Notes: generated by a model not told the origin, from the letters alone. A stretch of DNA of 64,000 nucleotides from Methanosarcina sp. 2.H.T.1A.6 (GCF_000979455.1 NZ_JJOY01000049.1:1-64000), one strand, 5' to 3'; positions 9,204 through 17,863 are shown, numbered from the stretch's first letter. Program-made: numbers and translations.

Positions 9204-9570
9204 ATGCGAGTGAGGCGTGTAAGCTCCCTTCTGTTCATGCAAAAATTCCTGCCACCTCATCAGTGGAAGAAATGATCCCTGAGGACTCTTGCATCGACGG
9301 CATTCGGCTAAGCGTTACCAAAACCAATCGGGCGATTCCGAACTGCTCGTTATTCCCGATTTCCAACTTGCACCCACGAGGATTCGCCGTTTCATCCACT
9401 CTCCCTGTGACCTCAGCTTATGGCATCATCGCATTTGCAGGGGATGGTTATCGTTTCTGTGCCAGGGCCCGGGCTCTCGCCCGACATCCTTTACAGATGT
9501 TCGTGTGTCCGGAACGGTGGGGAGACTTTCCTCAGACCAGAAGGTCCGGCAGCCGCCCAGCCTCTCTCGC
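9204..9570 (-). ncRNA. rnpB: RNase P RNA
   Basis: On the minus strand the sequence begins GCGAGAGAGGCTGGGCGG and ends CCTCACTCGCA, so the two ends pair to form helix P1. Conserved RNase P blocks appear in order: GAGGAAAGTC (minus strand of 9524-9533), ACAGAAAC (9453-9460) and GGATGAAACGGCGAA (9383-9397). The length of about 367 nt fits archaeal type A. This ribozyme with its protein subunits trims tRNA 5' leaders. A TATA box lies at the right distance upstream. Open frames in this interval (for example 9200-9577 and 9289-9654 on the plus strand) are shadows of the RNA. Confidence 0.92.
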
Positions 9571-9590
9571 ATATTGATGATTAACTTGCC

Positions 9591-9603
9591 CTATATATTT
9601 TTC
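9591..9603 (-). promoter_or_regulatory. TATA box of the RNase P RNA gene
   Basis: Read on the minus strand this is GAAAAATATATAG, centred about 27 nt before the predicted RNA 5' end at 9570, the spacing expected for archaeal TBP/TFB promoters. Confidence 0.75.
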
Positions 9604-9960
9604 GATGGTATATATATTTATGGGATGATATTTCTGCAAAAGGAGACTGATTAAAGAGGACTCCTGAGTAAAATTGTCTTCAGCGACCTCTGGCTGATTT
9701 TTCTGGCTGATTTTAATTCTTTCCCGGTTCTGGATGAACGGGTGCATTCTTTCCGTGTACTCCATATATCGTTTGCGTGTTAGGGATATGCCCAAATATT
9801 AATATATATGTATTGTAATCGAGAAAATGAAATGGATTTTCCATTTCCTAAATCTCTTAAAAAATATTCAATTCAGATTAAAAAGATTCGTTAGCTTAAT
9901 ATGTGACTATAACTATCATTTTTGTGTTCAGTTTACAGTCTTATTTTTTAGAGGTAAAAC
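9604..9960. other. Intergenic region between RNase P RNA and the MMP9-like gene
   Basis: No gene is visible. AAATATTAATATATATG near 9796-9812 may serve plus-strand transcription toward 9961. AGAGGT at 9950-9955 is a short ribosome-binding site for that gene. Confidence 0.4.
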
Positions 9961-11100
9961 ATGAGTGATTGTCTATTTGATTTGCATATTGGATATGTCC
10001 GTTTTAGAAATCCCATTGCACTGGCGCCAATGGCAGGAATTGTCGACAGCGCTTTTGCCAACCAGTATGCAGGTGATGCCGGGCTGGTAGTGCTTGGAGC
10101 CTTCAATCTTGATGAAGGATCTATTGCAGTTGCATCAGAGCTCGTAGCCAGAGGTAGAAAAGAGTTCATCTCCGATGAACCTCTGGAGCTTATAAAAAAG
10201 GAAATCCGGGCAGTAAACTCGGGCAGTGCTGTTGCAGTAAACGTCAGAAGCACCACCCTTGAGCCTTTAATTGAAGCTGCTAAAATTGTAAAGGAAGAAG
10301 GGGCAATCCTTGAGTTAAACGCCCACTGCAAGCAGCCTGAAATGCTTGAGGCAGGCATCGGAGAAGCCCTTTTGCATGACCTCCCAAGGCTTTCTGCCTG
10401 GATAAAGGCAATAAAGGAAACCGGAGTCGTGCTTTCCGTAAAGGTACGGGCAAATGTGGTGAATGATGTAAAACTTGCCAGGCTTATTGATAAGGCTGGG
10501 GCTGATATCATCCATGTAGATTCCATGCTCGAAAAGTTTGGAGCCGACCTTGATGCGATCACAAGTTACAGGGACGCTACAAGGCTCTTCCTTATAGGCA
10601 ACAACTCGGTTACTGACTTTGCCACGGCAAAGGACATGTTTTCCCGAGGTGCTGACATGGTCTCTGTTGCGAGAGGCGCCATGGAAAACCCTGGATTGAT
10701 AAAGGAACTTGTAGAGAGTGTCAGTTCGTATCAGCAGTCAATAGGCTGGTATAATGCTCCCAAGCACGTTTGCAGTGAAGGGGACTTCAGGGCTCTGGCT
10801 TTCTGCTGCCTTCCGGTAAAACCCTGCCCTGTGCATGCGAAATTCCGAAAGCTGGGATACACTGCCGAAGAGTTCGCCCGGACAAAAATGGAATTTGCCA
10901 GAGGCACAATGCTCGAGTACGGGGAGGATACCTGTTTCGGCAGCCTTGTCTGGTGCTGTAAAATTACAAAGCCCTGCTGGATCAGGAACGGTGTACTGAA
11001 TACACTTAACCTCTCTGATGCGGAGTACATGAAACTTAAGGAGCAGCTGGCAAAACACGTCCTTGATCATGCCAGGATTCCGGTAAATGAATCCCAATAA
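9961..11100 (+). CDS. Methanogenesis marker 9-like, DUS/DHOD-fold flavoprotein with Cys-rich C-terminal domain
   Basis: This 379-residue protein has two parts. Residues 1 to about 255 form a TIM-barrel like tRNA-dihydrouridine synthases and dihydroorotate dehydrogenases: NPIALAPMAGIVDSAFA at the start, ELNAHCKQPEM, SVKVRANV, and a phosphate-binding end SRGADMVSVARGA. The last 110 residues carry many cysteines (CSEGDFRALAFCCLPVKPC, DTCFGSLVWCCKITKPC). This is the pattern I recall for methanogenesis marker protein 9, conserved across methanogens with unknown function; a flavin plus Fe-S redox role is inferred. It overlaps the next gene by 14 nt, so the cluster is co-translated. Confidence 0.7.
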   Translation: MSDCLFDLHIGYVRFRNPIALAPMAGIVDSAFANQYAGDAGLVVLGAFNLDEGSIAVASELVARGRKEFISDEPLELIKKEIRAVNSGSAVAVNVRSTTLEPLIEAAKIVKEEGAILELNAHCKQPEMLEAGIGEALLHDLPRLSAWIKAIKETGVVLSVKVRANVVNDVKLARLIDKAGADIIHVDSMLEKFGADLDAITSYRDATRLFLIGNNSVTDFATAKDMFSRGADMVSVARGAMENPGLIKELVESVSSYQQSIGWYNAPKHVCSEGDFRALAFCCLPVKPCPVHAKFRKLGYTAEEFARTKMEFARGTMLEYGEDTCFGSLVWCCKITKPCWIRNGVLNTLNLSDAEYMKLKEQLAKHVLDHARIPVNESQ

Positions 11101-12133
11101 CACTGCTTTCTCCTGTCATATCCCTGAATTGGTGGAGGATTCCCGAACCTCAAGCCTGATTGCACGCCGTGCACAGCTTGCTATGTTGCTTGAGGTCTCA
11201 GCCTCTCCAAAACCAGGGAACGTTGATAGGGAACATAATTATCCTGATACGTGTTTTGAGCATTTTGTAGCTTCTTCAGTTGCCGTCTATCCTGTCTTTG
11301 AGCTTGCTGCAAGGAGTAAAGACAGTATAGGGGCACTTCTCAGGAGTGCGGTTTGCGAAAGCTCTGCTTGGCAGCAGGGAGGAAATACACATTTTGGCGC
11401 TTTTTTACTCCTGATTCCGCTGGCAATGGCTGCAGGTAAAATCTCCAGAGAACCTCCCCACTCCGGGGAAGCAGGTTTCCGGCTTGAAGCCGGGGAATTT
11501 GAGAGTCTTGCTGCCCGCGCCCATAATTTTGTCCGTGCAACGAACTGCGAAGACGCTGTTGAGTTCTACAGGGCTTTCGGGCATGCAGGAGTCAGGGTAA
11601 ATAGTGTGGAAGAATTCGATCTTGAAGACTCTGAATCAACTGCCGATCTCAGGAAACAGAACATTACCCTTTACGATCTTATGGAAATTGCCAGAGGGTA
11701 TGACCTGATCGCAAATGAGTGGACCTCAGGTTTCGGGCGCTGCCTTGAGGGAGCAAAAAGTATTCTTGAGTTCATGCAGGCACGAAACTGTGGGGCAGAA
11801 GCCTTTATCGGAGGCTCAGTTTCCAGCTGTTCGGGCACAGGAATCAACGAGGCTGTAGTGTATACTTTCCTGAAACTGCTTTCCAGGCACAGGGATACCT
11901 TCATCCAGACCAAGTTCGATATTGAAACTGCAGATTATGTTTCTTCCAGAGCAGGTGAGATCCTTTCAAGCTGGGAAACTTCAGGGAAAACCGCCAGGGA
12001 CTTTGCATCCATCCTTCCTGCAGTACAGGAGTTTGACTCCGAGCTTCTGAAAAAAAGGATCAATCCGGGCTCTACGGCAGATATTATTATTGCAGGGCTT
12101 TTTATTGCCCTTCTTGGAGGACTACGTTTTTGA
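11087..12133 (+). CDS. CitG-like protein (triphosphoribosyl-dephospho-CoA synthase family)
   Basis: The 348-residue protein has the CitG/MdcB signature: EVSASPKPGNVDR, DTCFEHFVASSVAV, then QQGGNTHFGAFLLLIPLA (about residues 94-111) and an EWTSGF element. Bacterial CitG makes the 2'-(5''-triphosphoribosyl)-dephospho-CoA prosthetic group of citrate lyase, but no citrate or malonate lyase is present here. Archaeal homologues therefore probably ribosylate another molecule. The genes on either side (MMP9-like, DUF447, DmrX) point to a methanopterin-type cofactor (inference). It overlaps both neighbours (14 nt upstream, 4 nt downstream). Confidence 0.8.
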   Translation: MNPNNTAFSCHIPELVEDSRTSSLIARRAQLAMLLEVSASPKPGNVDREHNYPDTCFEHFVASSVAVYPVFELAARSKDSIGALLRSAVCESSAWQQGGNTHFGAFLLLIPLAMAAGKISREPPHSGEAGFRLEAGEFESLAARAHNFVRATNCEDAVEFYRAFGHAGVRVNSVEEFDLEDSESTADLRKQNITLYDLMEIARGYDLIANEWTSGFGRCLEGAKSILEFMQARNCGAEAFIGGSVSSCSGTGINEAVVYTFLKLLSRHRDTFIQTKFDIETADYVSSRAGEILSSWETSGKTARDFASILPAVQEFDSELLKKRINPGSTADIIIAGLFIALLGGLRF

Positions 12134-12759
12134 AAAAATATGATGAATCCGGAGATATCTGTAAACCAGATCTCGACCTCTCTGAATACGGGATTCTGGA
12201 AGGTATCTCTGAGACAATCGTAAGTACGGGGCTTGATAATCCCAATGCGGCTCCTATCGGAATTATCAGGAAAAACCAGAAGACTTTTGTCCGCATTTTC
12301 AAAGGCAGCCATACAGGGGAAAACCTGGTCCGGGAAGGGGTTCTCGTAGCAAACGTGGTATATGACCCTCTGCTCCTCGTACGTTCCACCTTCTTCGACA
12401 TTGAATCTTCCGAATTTGATTTTGTGGACATTGGCGGGAAAATGTTTCCTGTCCTGAAATCGGCCATTTCCTGGGTAGCTTTCAGGTGCACCAACCTCAA
12501 AGATACGGAACAGACTGTGATATCCGACCTCGTCCCGCTCGGGGCGGGCTTTTTTGAGGCGAACAGGAGAGCGATCCCGACCCCTAACCGCGGCTTCAAT
12601 GCCGTGCTTGAGGCTACAGTTCATGCAACCCGCTATCAGCTTTCGGGGGATGAAAAATACCTTGAATGGATCCGACACTATGAGACCCTTGCTTCCAAAT
12701 GCGGGGGAGATAATGAAAAGAAAGCTATGAAACTGCTTTATGAAGTTCTGGGGATTTGA
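12130..12759 (+). CDS. DUF447 family protein
   Basis: The 209-residue protein begins with a flavin-reductase-like barrel (EGISETIVSTGLDNPNAAPIG, then FKGSHTGENLVREGVLVANVV), typical of DUF447. It ends with a helical region containing NRRAIPTPNRGFNAVLEATVHATRY. Function is unknown; the barrel could bind a flavin or pterin. I recall DUF447 and CitG-like genes occurring together both in methanogens and in methylotrophic bacteria that use tetrahydromethanopterin, which supports a shared cofactor role. The ATGA overlap with the CitG-like gene indicates translational coupling. Confidence 0.75.
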   Translation: MKKYDESGDICKPDLDLSEYGILEGISETIVSTGLDNPNAAPIGIIRKNQKTFVRIFKGSHTGENLVREGVLVANVVYDPLLLVRSTFFDIESSEFDFVDIGGKMFPVLKSAISWVAFRCTNLKDTEQTVISDLVPLGAGFFEANRRAIPTPNRGFNAVLEATVHATRYQLSGDEKYLEWIRHYETLASKCGGDNEKKAMKLLYEVLGI

Positions 12760-12780
12760 ATTTCTCTCTAACTCCAGATT

Positions 12781-12821
12781 CTTCTCTGATTCTTTTCTGA
12801 TTCTTTTCTGATTCTTTCTGT
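12781..12821. repeat. Short tandem TTCTGATTCTT-type repeat
   Basis: Three to four units close to TTTTCTGATTC follow one another between the DUF447 gene and dmrX; the last copy is shortened. Confidence 0.7.
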
Positions 12822-12889
12822 TCGTTCCCCATTCTAAGTCACGCTTTCTTTAGAAAATTATATTATCCTCTATGGCATGACTTCTGTTC

Positions 12890-13609
12890 ATGAATTTTCA
12901 GAGAATCGCATGGGGAATTACCGGAGCCGGACATTTCCTGGACCGCAGCTACCAGGTATTTAAGGAACTCAAACTCAGAGACTACGAGCTTTCCGTAAAC
13001 ACGTATATTTCCAGGGCAGCTGAAGAGGTGCTCCGGATGTATGGGCTTGAGCAGAAGCTTGTGAAAATCTCGGGAGGAGACTATCTTGAAGAGATTTTTC
13101 GGGAAAGCGAGCAGGGGTCAAGTTCTCCCAAAGTCGGGCGCTTTCTCCTTGACAGGTACGATGCCCTCTTCGTTACGCCTGCAACCTCAAATACAGTCTC
13201 GAAAATCGCCTATGGAATTGCCGATTCCCTTGTAACCAATGCCGTTGCCCAGGCTGTTAAGGGAAGGGTCCCGGTCTATATCGTGCCAGTGGATATTGAA
13301 GGCTCTATCGTATCGGAAATGCCCTACAACATTGACAGGAAACAGTGCCGTCACTGCGAGGACTGTCCCCCGAGGGAAAACTGCCCCCACGAAGCAATAA
13401 CTGAGAAAAACGGTGTCACAGACCAGATAGAACTCCTGAAATGCAAAGGCTGCGGGATCTGCAAGGAATTGTGCTCTTATAATGCCATCAAGGGCGGGCC
13501 TGTTGAAGTCCTGGTCAGGGATGTGGACATGCGCAATGTTGAGATTGTAAAAGAGCTACAGGGAATCACTGTACTTGAAAGCCCGGAAGCCATTCTGGAT
13601 CTTTTCTAA
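12890..13609 (+). CDS. dmrX: Dihydromethanopterin reductase, DmrX type (flavoprotein with ferredoxin domain)
   Basis: The 239-residue protein has an archaeoflavoprotein-like FMN domain: GITGAGHFLDRSY at the N-terminus, then YDALFVTPATSNTVSKIAYGIADSL near 87-111. It ends with two cysteine clusters for [4Fe-4S]: CRHCEDCPPRENCPH (about 153-167) and CKGCGICKELC (about 186-196). This layout matches the characterised Methanosarcina mazei DmrX, which reduces dihydromethanopterin to the tetrahydro form in the last step of cofactor synthesis. A TATA-like AAATTATATTATCC is centred about 28 nt before the ATG, suggesting a leaderless mRNA separate from the genes upstream. Confidence 0.85.
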   Translation: MNFQRIAWGITGAGHFLDRSYQVFKELKLRDYELSVNTYISRAAEEVLRMYGLEQKLVKISGGDYLEEIFRESEQGSSSPKVGRFLLDRYDALFVTPATSNTVSKIAYGIADSLVTNAVAQAVKGRVPVYIVPVDIEGSIVSEMPYNIDRKQCRHCEDCPPRENCPHEAITEKNGVTDQIELLKCKGCGICKELCSYNAIKGGPVEVLVRDVDMRNVEIVKELQGITVLESPEAILDLF

Positions 13610-13673
13610 GTTTTTCATTTTTCCGGCCAAAAAATGTCCCGACAATGAAATATTTGAAAAAAATAAAAAAGGA

Positions 13674-13700
13674 AATGGATTATCTGGATAATCCATTTTT
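13674..13700 (+). terminator. Terminator after dmrX
   Basis: ATGGATTATC and GATAATCCAT form a perfect 10-bp stem around a TG loop and run into TTTTT, 65 nt after the stop codon. Confidence 0.8.
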
Positions 13701-14141
13701 CCGTGGAAATTGTGGAGATTTCCTTTGGCAAAAGATTTTAAAATCAACTTAAATTGTTTTGTTATTGGGTTGTATTCCTTGCCTATATATAAATATTTTG
13801 TTAACGCTGTTATTTTGGAGGGTCTGCCGCCCTTCTTTTTTTCTTTATATTCAGTGGTTGCCCGGGGTTCCATTTCCGGCTCCAATATTCTTTATGTTTG
13901 TCAATTTCTCTTGCCAAGTTTTCTCCCTTTCTATTTCCAATCTTACTTCTTGGTGTAAATTCAAACCGGCCTTTACTTTTCCTTATTCACTTTTTTTGTT
14001 CTTCGTCAGTCTCTATGGATAAGATGGTTTTCAATTCAAGACCACGTTGGTTTTTGTGAGGACATCCATACAAAACAACGAAGAGCTCTTTTTTTATTCA
14101 CTTTTCCTTATAATCTGCCTGTTTCTGGATCGGTCCCTGTA
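13701..14141. other. Convergent intergenic region, no gene seen
   Basis: AT-rich, pyrimidine-rich on the plus strand between the dmrX terminator and the end of the minus-strand ABC operon. Short open frames (13710-13958, 13759-14022) are Phe/Leu-rich translations of T tracts and I do not regard them as genes. Confidence 0.6.
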
Positions 14142-14834
14142 TCACACTTCAATCAAGCCCAGCTGCCCTTTTTCAAGCTCTCCGCAGCTATCGGACATAA
14201 AACGGATCACAGCCTCATCATGGGAGATAAGGAGGTAACCTATTCCCTGCTCGGCTTGCACTTTTTTCAGCAGGTGGAGGACCTGGGCCTGGACCGAGAC
14301 ATCAAGAGCAGAGGTCGGTTCGTCAAGGATAATGTATTCCGGATCGAGCAGGAGAATCCGGCCCAGGGCAAGACGCTGGAGCTGGCCGCCTGAGAGCTGG
14401 GAAGGGTAGCGGAAAAGCACTTCTTCCGGGAGGCCTGTGGTCTTTAACATTTCTTTTGTACATCGGATACGCTCGGTTCCGGAGATCTCGAGCAGTTTCA
14501 GGACTTCGAAAATCGAATGCTCGATTCGCTTCCTGGGGTTAAAGGCATCTGTCGGGTCCTGGAACATCATCTGGACCCTTCGGCGGAAAGTTGAGTATTC
14601 GGCTTTTTTCATCTTGGAAAGTGGATTCCCATTAAAAAGGACTGCACCATCTGTGGGCCTCTCAAGTCCTGCAATTATTCTTCCGAGTGTGCTTTTCCCT
14701 TCTCCTGAGGGGCCCATCAGCCCGAAGGTTTTCCCTGGTTCAAGTTCAAAAGATACGTCCCGGAAAATGCATTTTCCCCTTCCCAGCAGGCCGGACCCGT
14801 ACGCCCTGGAGAGGTTTTCGGCTTTCAGAGACAC
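14142..14834 (-). CDS. Family-5 ABC importer ATP-binding protein (DppF/NikE-like)
   Basis: The 230-residue ATPase has Walker A GPSGEGKST, Q-loop MMFQDP, signature LSGGQLQRLALGR and Walker B IILDEPTSALD. It is the second ATPase of a peptide/nickel-type importer. A longer frame opens at 14894, but GTG 14834 is preceded by GAGGTG at 6 nt spacing and matches the usual family start, so the extension is discarded. The gene overlaps the preceding ATPase by 10 nt. It is shorter than usual: most DppF homologues have a C-terminal oligopeptide-binding extension of 60-80 residues, which is absent here. Confidence 0.88.
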   Translation of the reverse strand: MSLKAENLSRAYGSGLLGRGKCIFRDVSFELEPGKTFGLMGPSGEGKSTLGRIIAGLERPTDGAVLFNGNPLSKMKKAEYSTFRRRVQMMFQDPTDAFNPRKRIEHSIFEVLKLLEISGTERIRCTKEMLKTTGLPEEVLFRYPSQLSGGQLQRLALGRILLLDPEYIILDEPTSALDVSVQAQVLHLLKKVQAEQGIGYLLISHDEAVIRFMSDSCGELEKGQLGLIEV

Positions 14835-15877
14835 AAAAAACACCTCACAGCCCTTCCATTGCTTTCCTTGAGGTCGGGACGCTCCTGCATGCATCTTTTT
14901 TCTTTAACAGGACATCTCGGATGGAACCTGCAGCCTTCAGGCGGGCTGCTGAGGGGTGGGGATGAACCGGGTATGGGCACAAACCCCCTTTCAGGTAAGC
15001 TATTCAGGAGCCCCCTGGTGTAGGGATGGAGCGGTCTTTCAAAAAGATTCGAGGGGTCGGAAATCTCAACGATTTCTCCGGCATACATTACGGCAACCCT
15101 ATCGGCAAGCCGCCGCACGAAGCCGAGGTCGTGGCTTATGAGAAGCAGGGAGGTTTCACTTTTTTCTTTCAGTCCTTCAAGTTCGTTTTCCAGTTCAGCT
15201 ACGCGGTTCCTGTCGAGCCCCTTACTGGGTTCGTCTGCTATAAGGAGGACCGGGTCAAGCATTGTTGAAGCCGCAATCAAAAAGCGCTGGTTCATCCCTC
15301 CGGAACACCAGGAGGGGTAGTATCCCATGTATTCATGGGGATTTGAAAAACCCACTCGCTTAAGGGCTCCTGCAACTTTTGAGAAGTTGTTCTTCCTCAT
15401 CTTCAACTCCTTCTCATTTTTCTCCTCCTTTTCTTCCCACCCCTTTTCCTTTCTCTCCTCTTCTTTCTTCCATTCCTTCCCTTTTCTCTTTTCCTGTCCA
15501 TGAATTCGGAGGGGTTCTGCAAGCTGGTGCCCTATGGAATATACAGGATTTAAAGCAAGAGAAGGGTTCTGGAAAATTATGGAGATTTCTTTTCCCCTGA
15601 GCTTTGTCATTTCTTTTTCGCTCAGTTCGAGGAGGTTTTTGCCTCCGAATTCTATTGTCCCTTTAACTCTGGATTCCAGGGGAAGCAGACGCATAATCGC
15701 ATGTGCAACAACGGATTTCCCACAGCCCGTTTCCCCTACGAGGGCCAGGGTTTCTTTTTCCCTTATAGAAAATGAAACGCCGAAAACAGCGGTCACGTTT
15801 TCTTTTTCTTTCCCTTTTTCGTTTTCATTTTCCTGAAAAGAAACGTTCAGGTCTTTTACTTCCAGAAGGGTTTTCAT
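14825..15877 (-). CDS. Family-5 ABC importer ATP-binding protein (DppD/NikD-like) with charged insert
   Basis: The 350-residue ATPase has Walker A GETGCGKSV, Q-loop IIFQNPSLALNP, signature CSGGMNQRFLIA, Walker B LLIADEPSKGLD and the C-terminal family segment HPYTRGLL...CRFHPRCP. A Lys/Glu-rich low-complexity stretch of about 40 residues (roughly 124-164) is inserted between the Q-loop and the signature motif, with a smaller one near residues 17-25. ATG 15877 overlaps the permease stop (ATGA). The longer frame back to 16432 only shadows the permease gene. It powers uptake together with the second ATPase. Confidence 0.88.
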   Translation of the reverse strand: MKTLLEVKDLNVSFQENENEKGKEKENVTAVFGVSFSIREKETLALVGETGCGKSVVAHAIMRLLPLESRVKGTIEFGGKNLLELSEKEMTKLRGKEISIIFQNPSLALNPVYSIGHQLAEPLRIHGQEKRKGKEWKKEEERKEKGWEEKEEKNEKELKMRKNNFSKVAGALKRVGFSNPHEYMGYYPSWCSGGMNQRFLIAASTMLDPVLLIADEPSKGLDRNRVAELENELEGLKEKSETSLLLISHDLGFVRRLADRVAVMYAGEIVEISDPSNLFERPLHPYTRGLLNSLPERGFVPIPGSSPPLSSPPEGCRFHPRCPVKEKRCMQERPDLKESNGRAVRCFLCL

Positions 15878-16788
15878 TCCGTATCCACTCCTCTTTTTTC
15901 GTTTTCTTTCCCTCCTTCGAACCCGAACCCTATCAGTGCAATGGACATTACACAGAGCGTGATGCAGATCCCCGGGGGCAGGTACCACCACCACATGTCC
16001 CTGATAAAACCGCCCCGGGAAAAGGCAAAGGAAAGCATGATCCCCCAGCTTTTCATGCTTATGTCCCCGAGTCCCAGGAAGGAGAGCGAGGCTTCGGAAA
16101 TCATTGCCGAAGCCGTTGCCAGCATGAACTTGGGCAGCAGGATGTGGATGAGGTTCGGGAAGATGTCTGAGGCCATGATGTGAAAAGAGGAAAATCCCAT
16201 GCATCGGGCACTTTTGACATAACCTGCTTCCCTTATCTGCAGGGTTTTTGAGCGTACAACCCTTGCAATGGACTCCCAGGAAAGAAGCCCCAGGACAAGT
16301 ATAAGGGTCAAGATGCTCGGGTGCAGGAAAGCGCCTATGATTATGATCAGGGGGATCTTCGGGATTGTCAGGACAACGTCGGTAAAGCCCATAAGCAGCT
16401 CGTCCGGCGTCCCCCTGAAGTAACCTGAACAAAGCCCTATCATGAGGCCTATTAAGGTTGAGATGGAAGCCGAGGCAAAGCCCACCATCATCGAGATTCT
16501 GGCCCCGTAAATCAGCTCCGAGAGTATGTCATTTCCTATGTCGTTTGTCCCAAGGAGGTGGGCAGTCGAGGGGGATTCATAAGAAATGAAACGCTCAGTC
16601 GGGGAGTAAGGGGCAAAAAGGGAGGGAAACAGGGCAAGGATAAGGAAAAAGGCGAAGAGAAAAAGTCCTCCCCGGTTGAATTTATTTAAGGTTCTTTCAT
16701 ATTTCCGAATATCGAGGTTTAAATGATGGGCTATAATATCTTTCCACTGCCGGACACTTTCCTGTATGTACACTTCCTTTTGCATCAT
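15874..16788 (-). CDS. Family-5 ABC importer permease (DppC/NikC-like)
   Basis: A 304-residue membrane protein. The N-terminal amphipathic part precedes a first helix (GGLFLFAFFLILALFPSLFA), then the DppC landmark HLLGTNDIGNDILSELIYGARISM. The permease/ATPase contact loop is SARCMGFSSFHIMASDIFPN (near 191-210). Together with the DppB-like partner it forms the membrane channel. Its start overlaps the stop of the upstream permease gene by 4 nt. Confidence 0.9.
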   Translation of the reverse strand: MMQKEVYIQESVRQWKDIIAHHLNLDIRKYERTLNKFNRGGLFLFAFFLILALFPSLFAPYSPTERFISYESPSTAHLLGTNDIGNDILSELIYGARISMMVGFASASISTLIGLMIGLCSGYFRGTPDELLMGFTDVVLTIPKIPLIIIIGAFLHPSILTLILVLGLLSWESIARVVRSKTLQIREAGYVKSARCMGFSSFHIMASDIFPNLIHILLPKFMLATASAMISEASLSFLGLGDISMKSWGIMLSFAFSRGGFIRDMWWWYLPPGICITLCVMSIALIGFGFEGGKENEKRGVDTE

Positions 16789-17732
16789 GTCGGCCTCCTG
16801 ACTCTTGGGTCAGCAACTGCATACAGCAGGTCTGCGAGCATGTTCGCAAGCAAAACCGCAAGGGCTATTACCAGAAAAGATCCCTGGAGGACTGGGTAAT
16901 CTTTTCCTATTATTGCATCATAAATAAGGGTCCCCATGCCGTTTAAGGAAAACACGATCTCTGTAAAAAGGGCTCCGCTGAAGAGAAATCCAAAATCAAG
17001 GGCCAGCAGGGTAATGATGGGAAGGGAGGCATTCTTTATGACGTGCCTGAAAAGAATGGATATATTGTAAAGGCCCTTTGCCCGGGCATAGAGGGCGTAA
17101 AGCTGTCCTTTTTCCTGTATGACACTCCCCCTCATTATCAGGAAGTTTCTGGAGGCGGAAAAGAGGGCCATTACAGTTACCGGTAAAAACATGTGGTACA
17201 TGACACTTCCAGGAGTAGGGACGTCATAAAATCCCTTGAATGGAAAAAGCCCCAGTTCAAAGGCAAAGATATCCAGGCAAAGCAGGGCAAGGAAATAGGG
17301 AGGTGTGCAGGAGAGCGCAATAAACCCGCAGCATACGAGGCGGTTTACCTTTGTTTCAGGTTTCCAGCCCGCGTATGCCCCGAGCAGGGTCCCCAGAACT
17401 GCTCCCATAAGTACGGAAACCCCTACAAAAAGGAGGGTCCAGCCAATCCTCTCCCTCAAAACCTCAGCCACGGGGCTGTGAAGATGATATGAGTAACCCA
17501 GGTCAAACCGGAGGAGGTCTCCGATGTAAGCTGTAAACTGCTCGTAAAGCGGCCTGTTCAGCCCCATCTCGGCCCTCAGTTCTTCCATTACGGCCTCCGA
17601 AACGTAGACGTCTTCCCCTATGAGATTCTTTACGGGATCCCCTGGCATAAGCCTCGGGAACGCAAAGTTGAGGGTAACTATGAGGAAAAAGGAAGCCGCA
17701 TACCTGAGCGTTTTTTTAACCATTTCACTCAT
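16785..17732 (-). CDS. Family-5 ABC importer permease (DppB/NikB-like)
   Basis: The 315-residue protein has about six membrane helices. It has the DppB N-terminal pattern FPRLMPGDPVKNLIGED and MGLNRPLYEQFTAYIGDLLRFDLGYS, and the coupling loop YARAKGLYNISILFRHVIKNASLPI. AAGGTGAT stands 3 nt before the ATG. A 131-nt gap separates it from the binding-protein gene upstream; I see no terminator hairpin there, so it is likely part of the same transcript. Confidence 0.9.
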   Translation of the reverse strand: MSEMVKKTLRYAASFFLIVTLNFAFPRLMPGDPVKNLIGEDVYVSEAVMEELRAEMGLNRPLYEQFTAYIGDLLRFDLGYSYHLHSPVAEVLRERIGWTLLFVGVSVLMGAVLGTLLGAYAGWKPETKVNRLVCCGFIALSCTPPYFLALLCLDIFAFELGLFPFKGFYDVPTPGSVMYHMFLPVTVMALFSASRNFLIMRGSVIQEKGQLYALYARAKGLYNISILFRHVIKNASLPIITLLALDFGFLFSGALFTEIVFSLNGMGTLIYDAIIGKDYPVLQGSFLVIALAVLLANMLADLLYAVADPRVRRPT

Positions 17733-17863
17733 TGTATCACCTTGCCGTTTTCATATCGGGTTGTCGTTTTCAACCGCCTGAGCAGGATTCCCCCCTCAGA
17801 AGCTCCGGTTTACCGGATCGAACAGGAGGGGTAGCTGACAGTATTGTCATCCGGAAGCTGCCT

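Noticed and set aside
9200-9654. Two overlapping plus-strand ORFs of 121-125 codons
   Set aside because: They lie antisense to the RNase P RNA, and their peptides follow its conserved blocks; there is no ribosome-binding site.
15878-16432. 185-codon N-terminal extension of the DppD-like ATPase
   Set aside because: It lies over the permease gene in another frame; ATG 15877 overlaps the permease stop and matches the family start.
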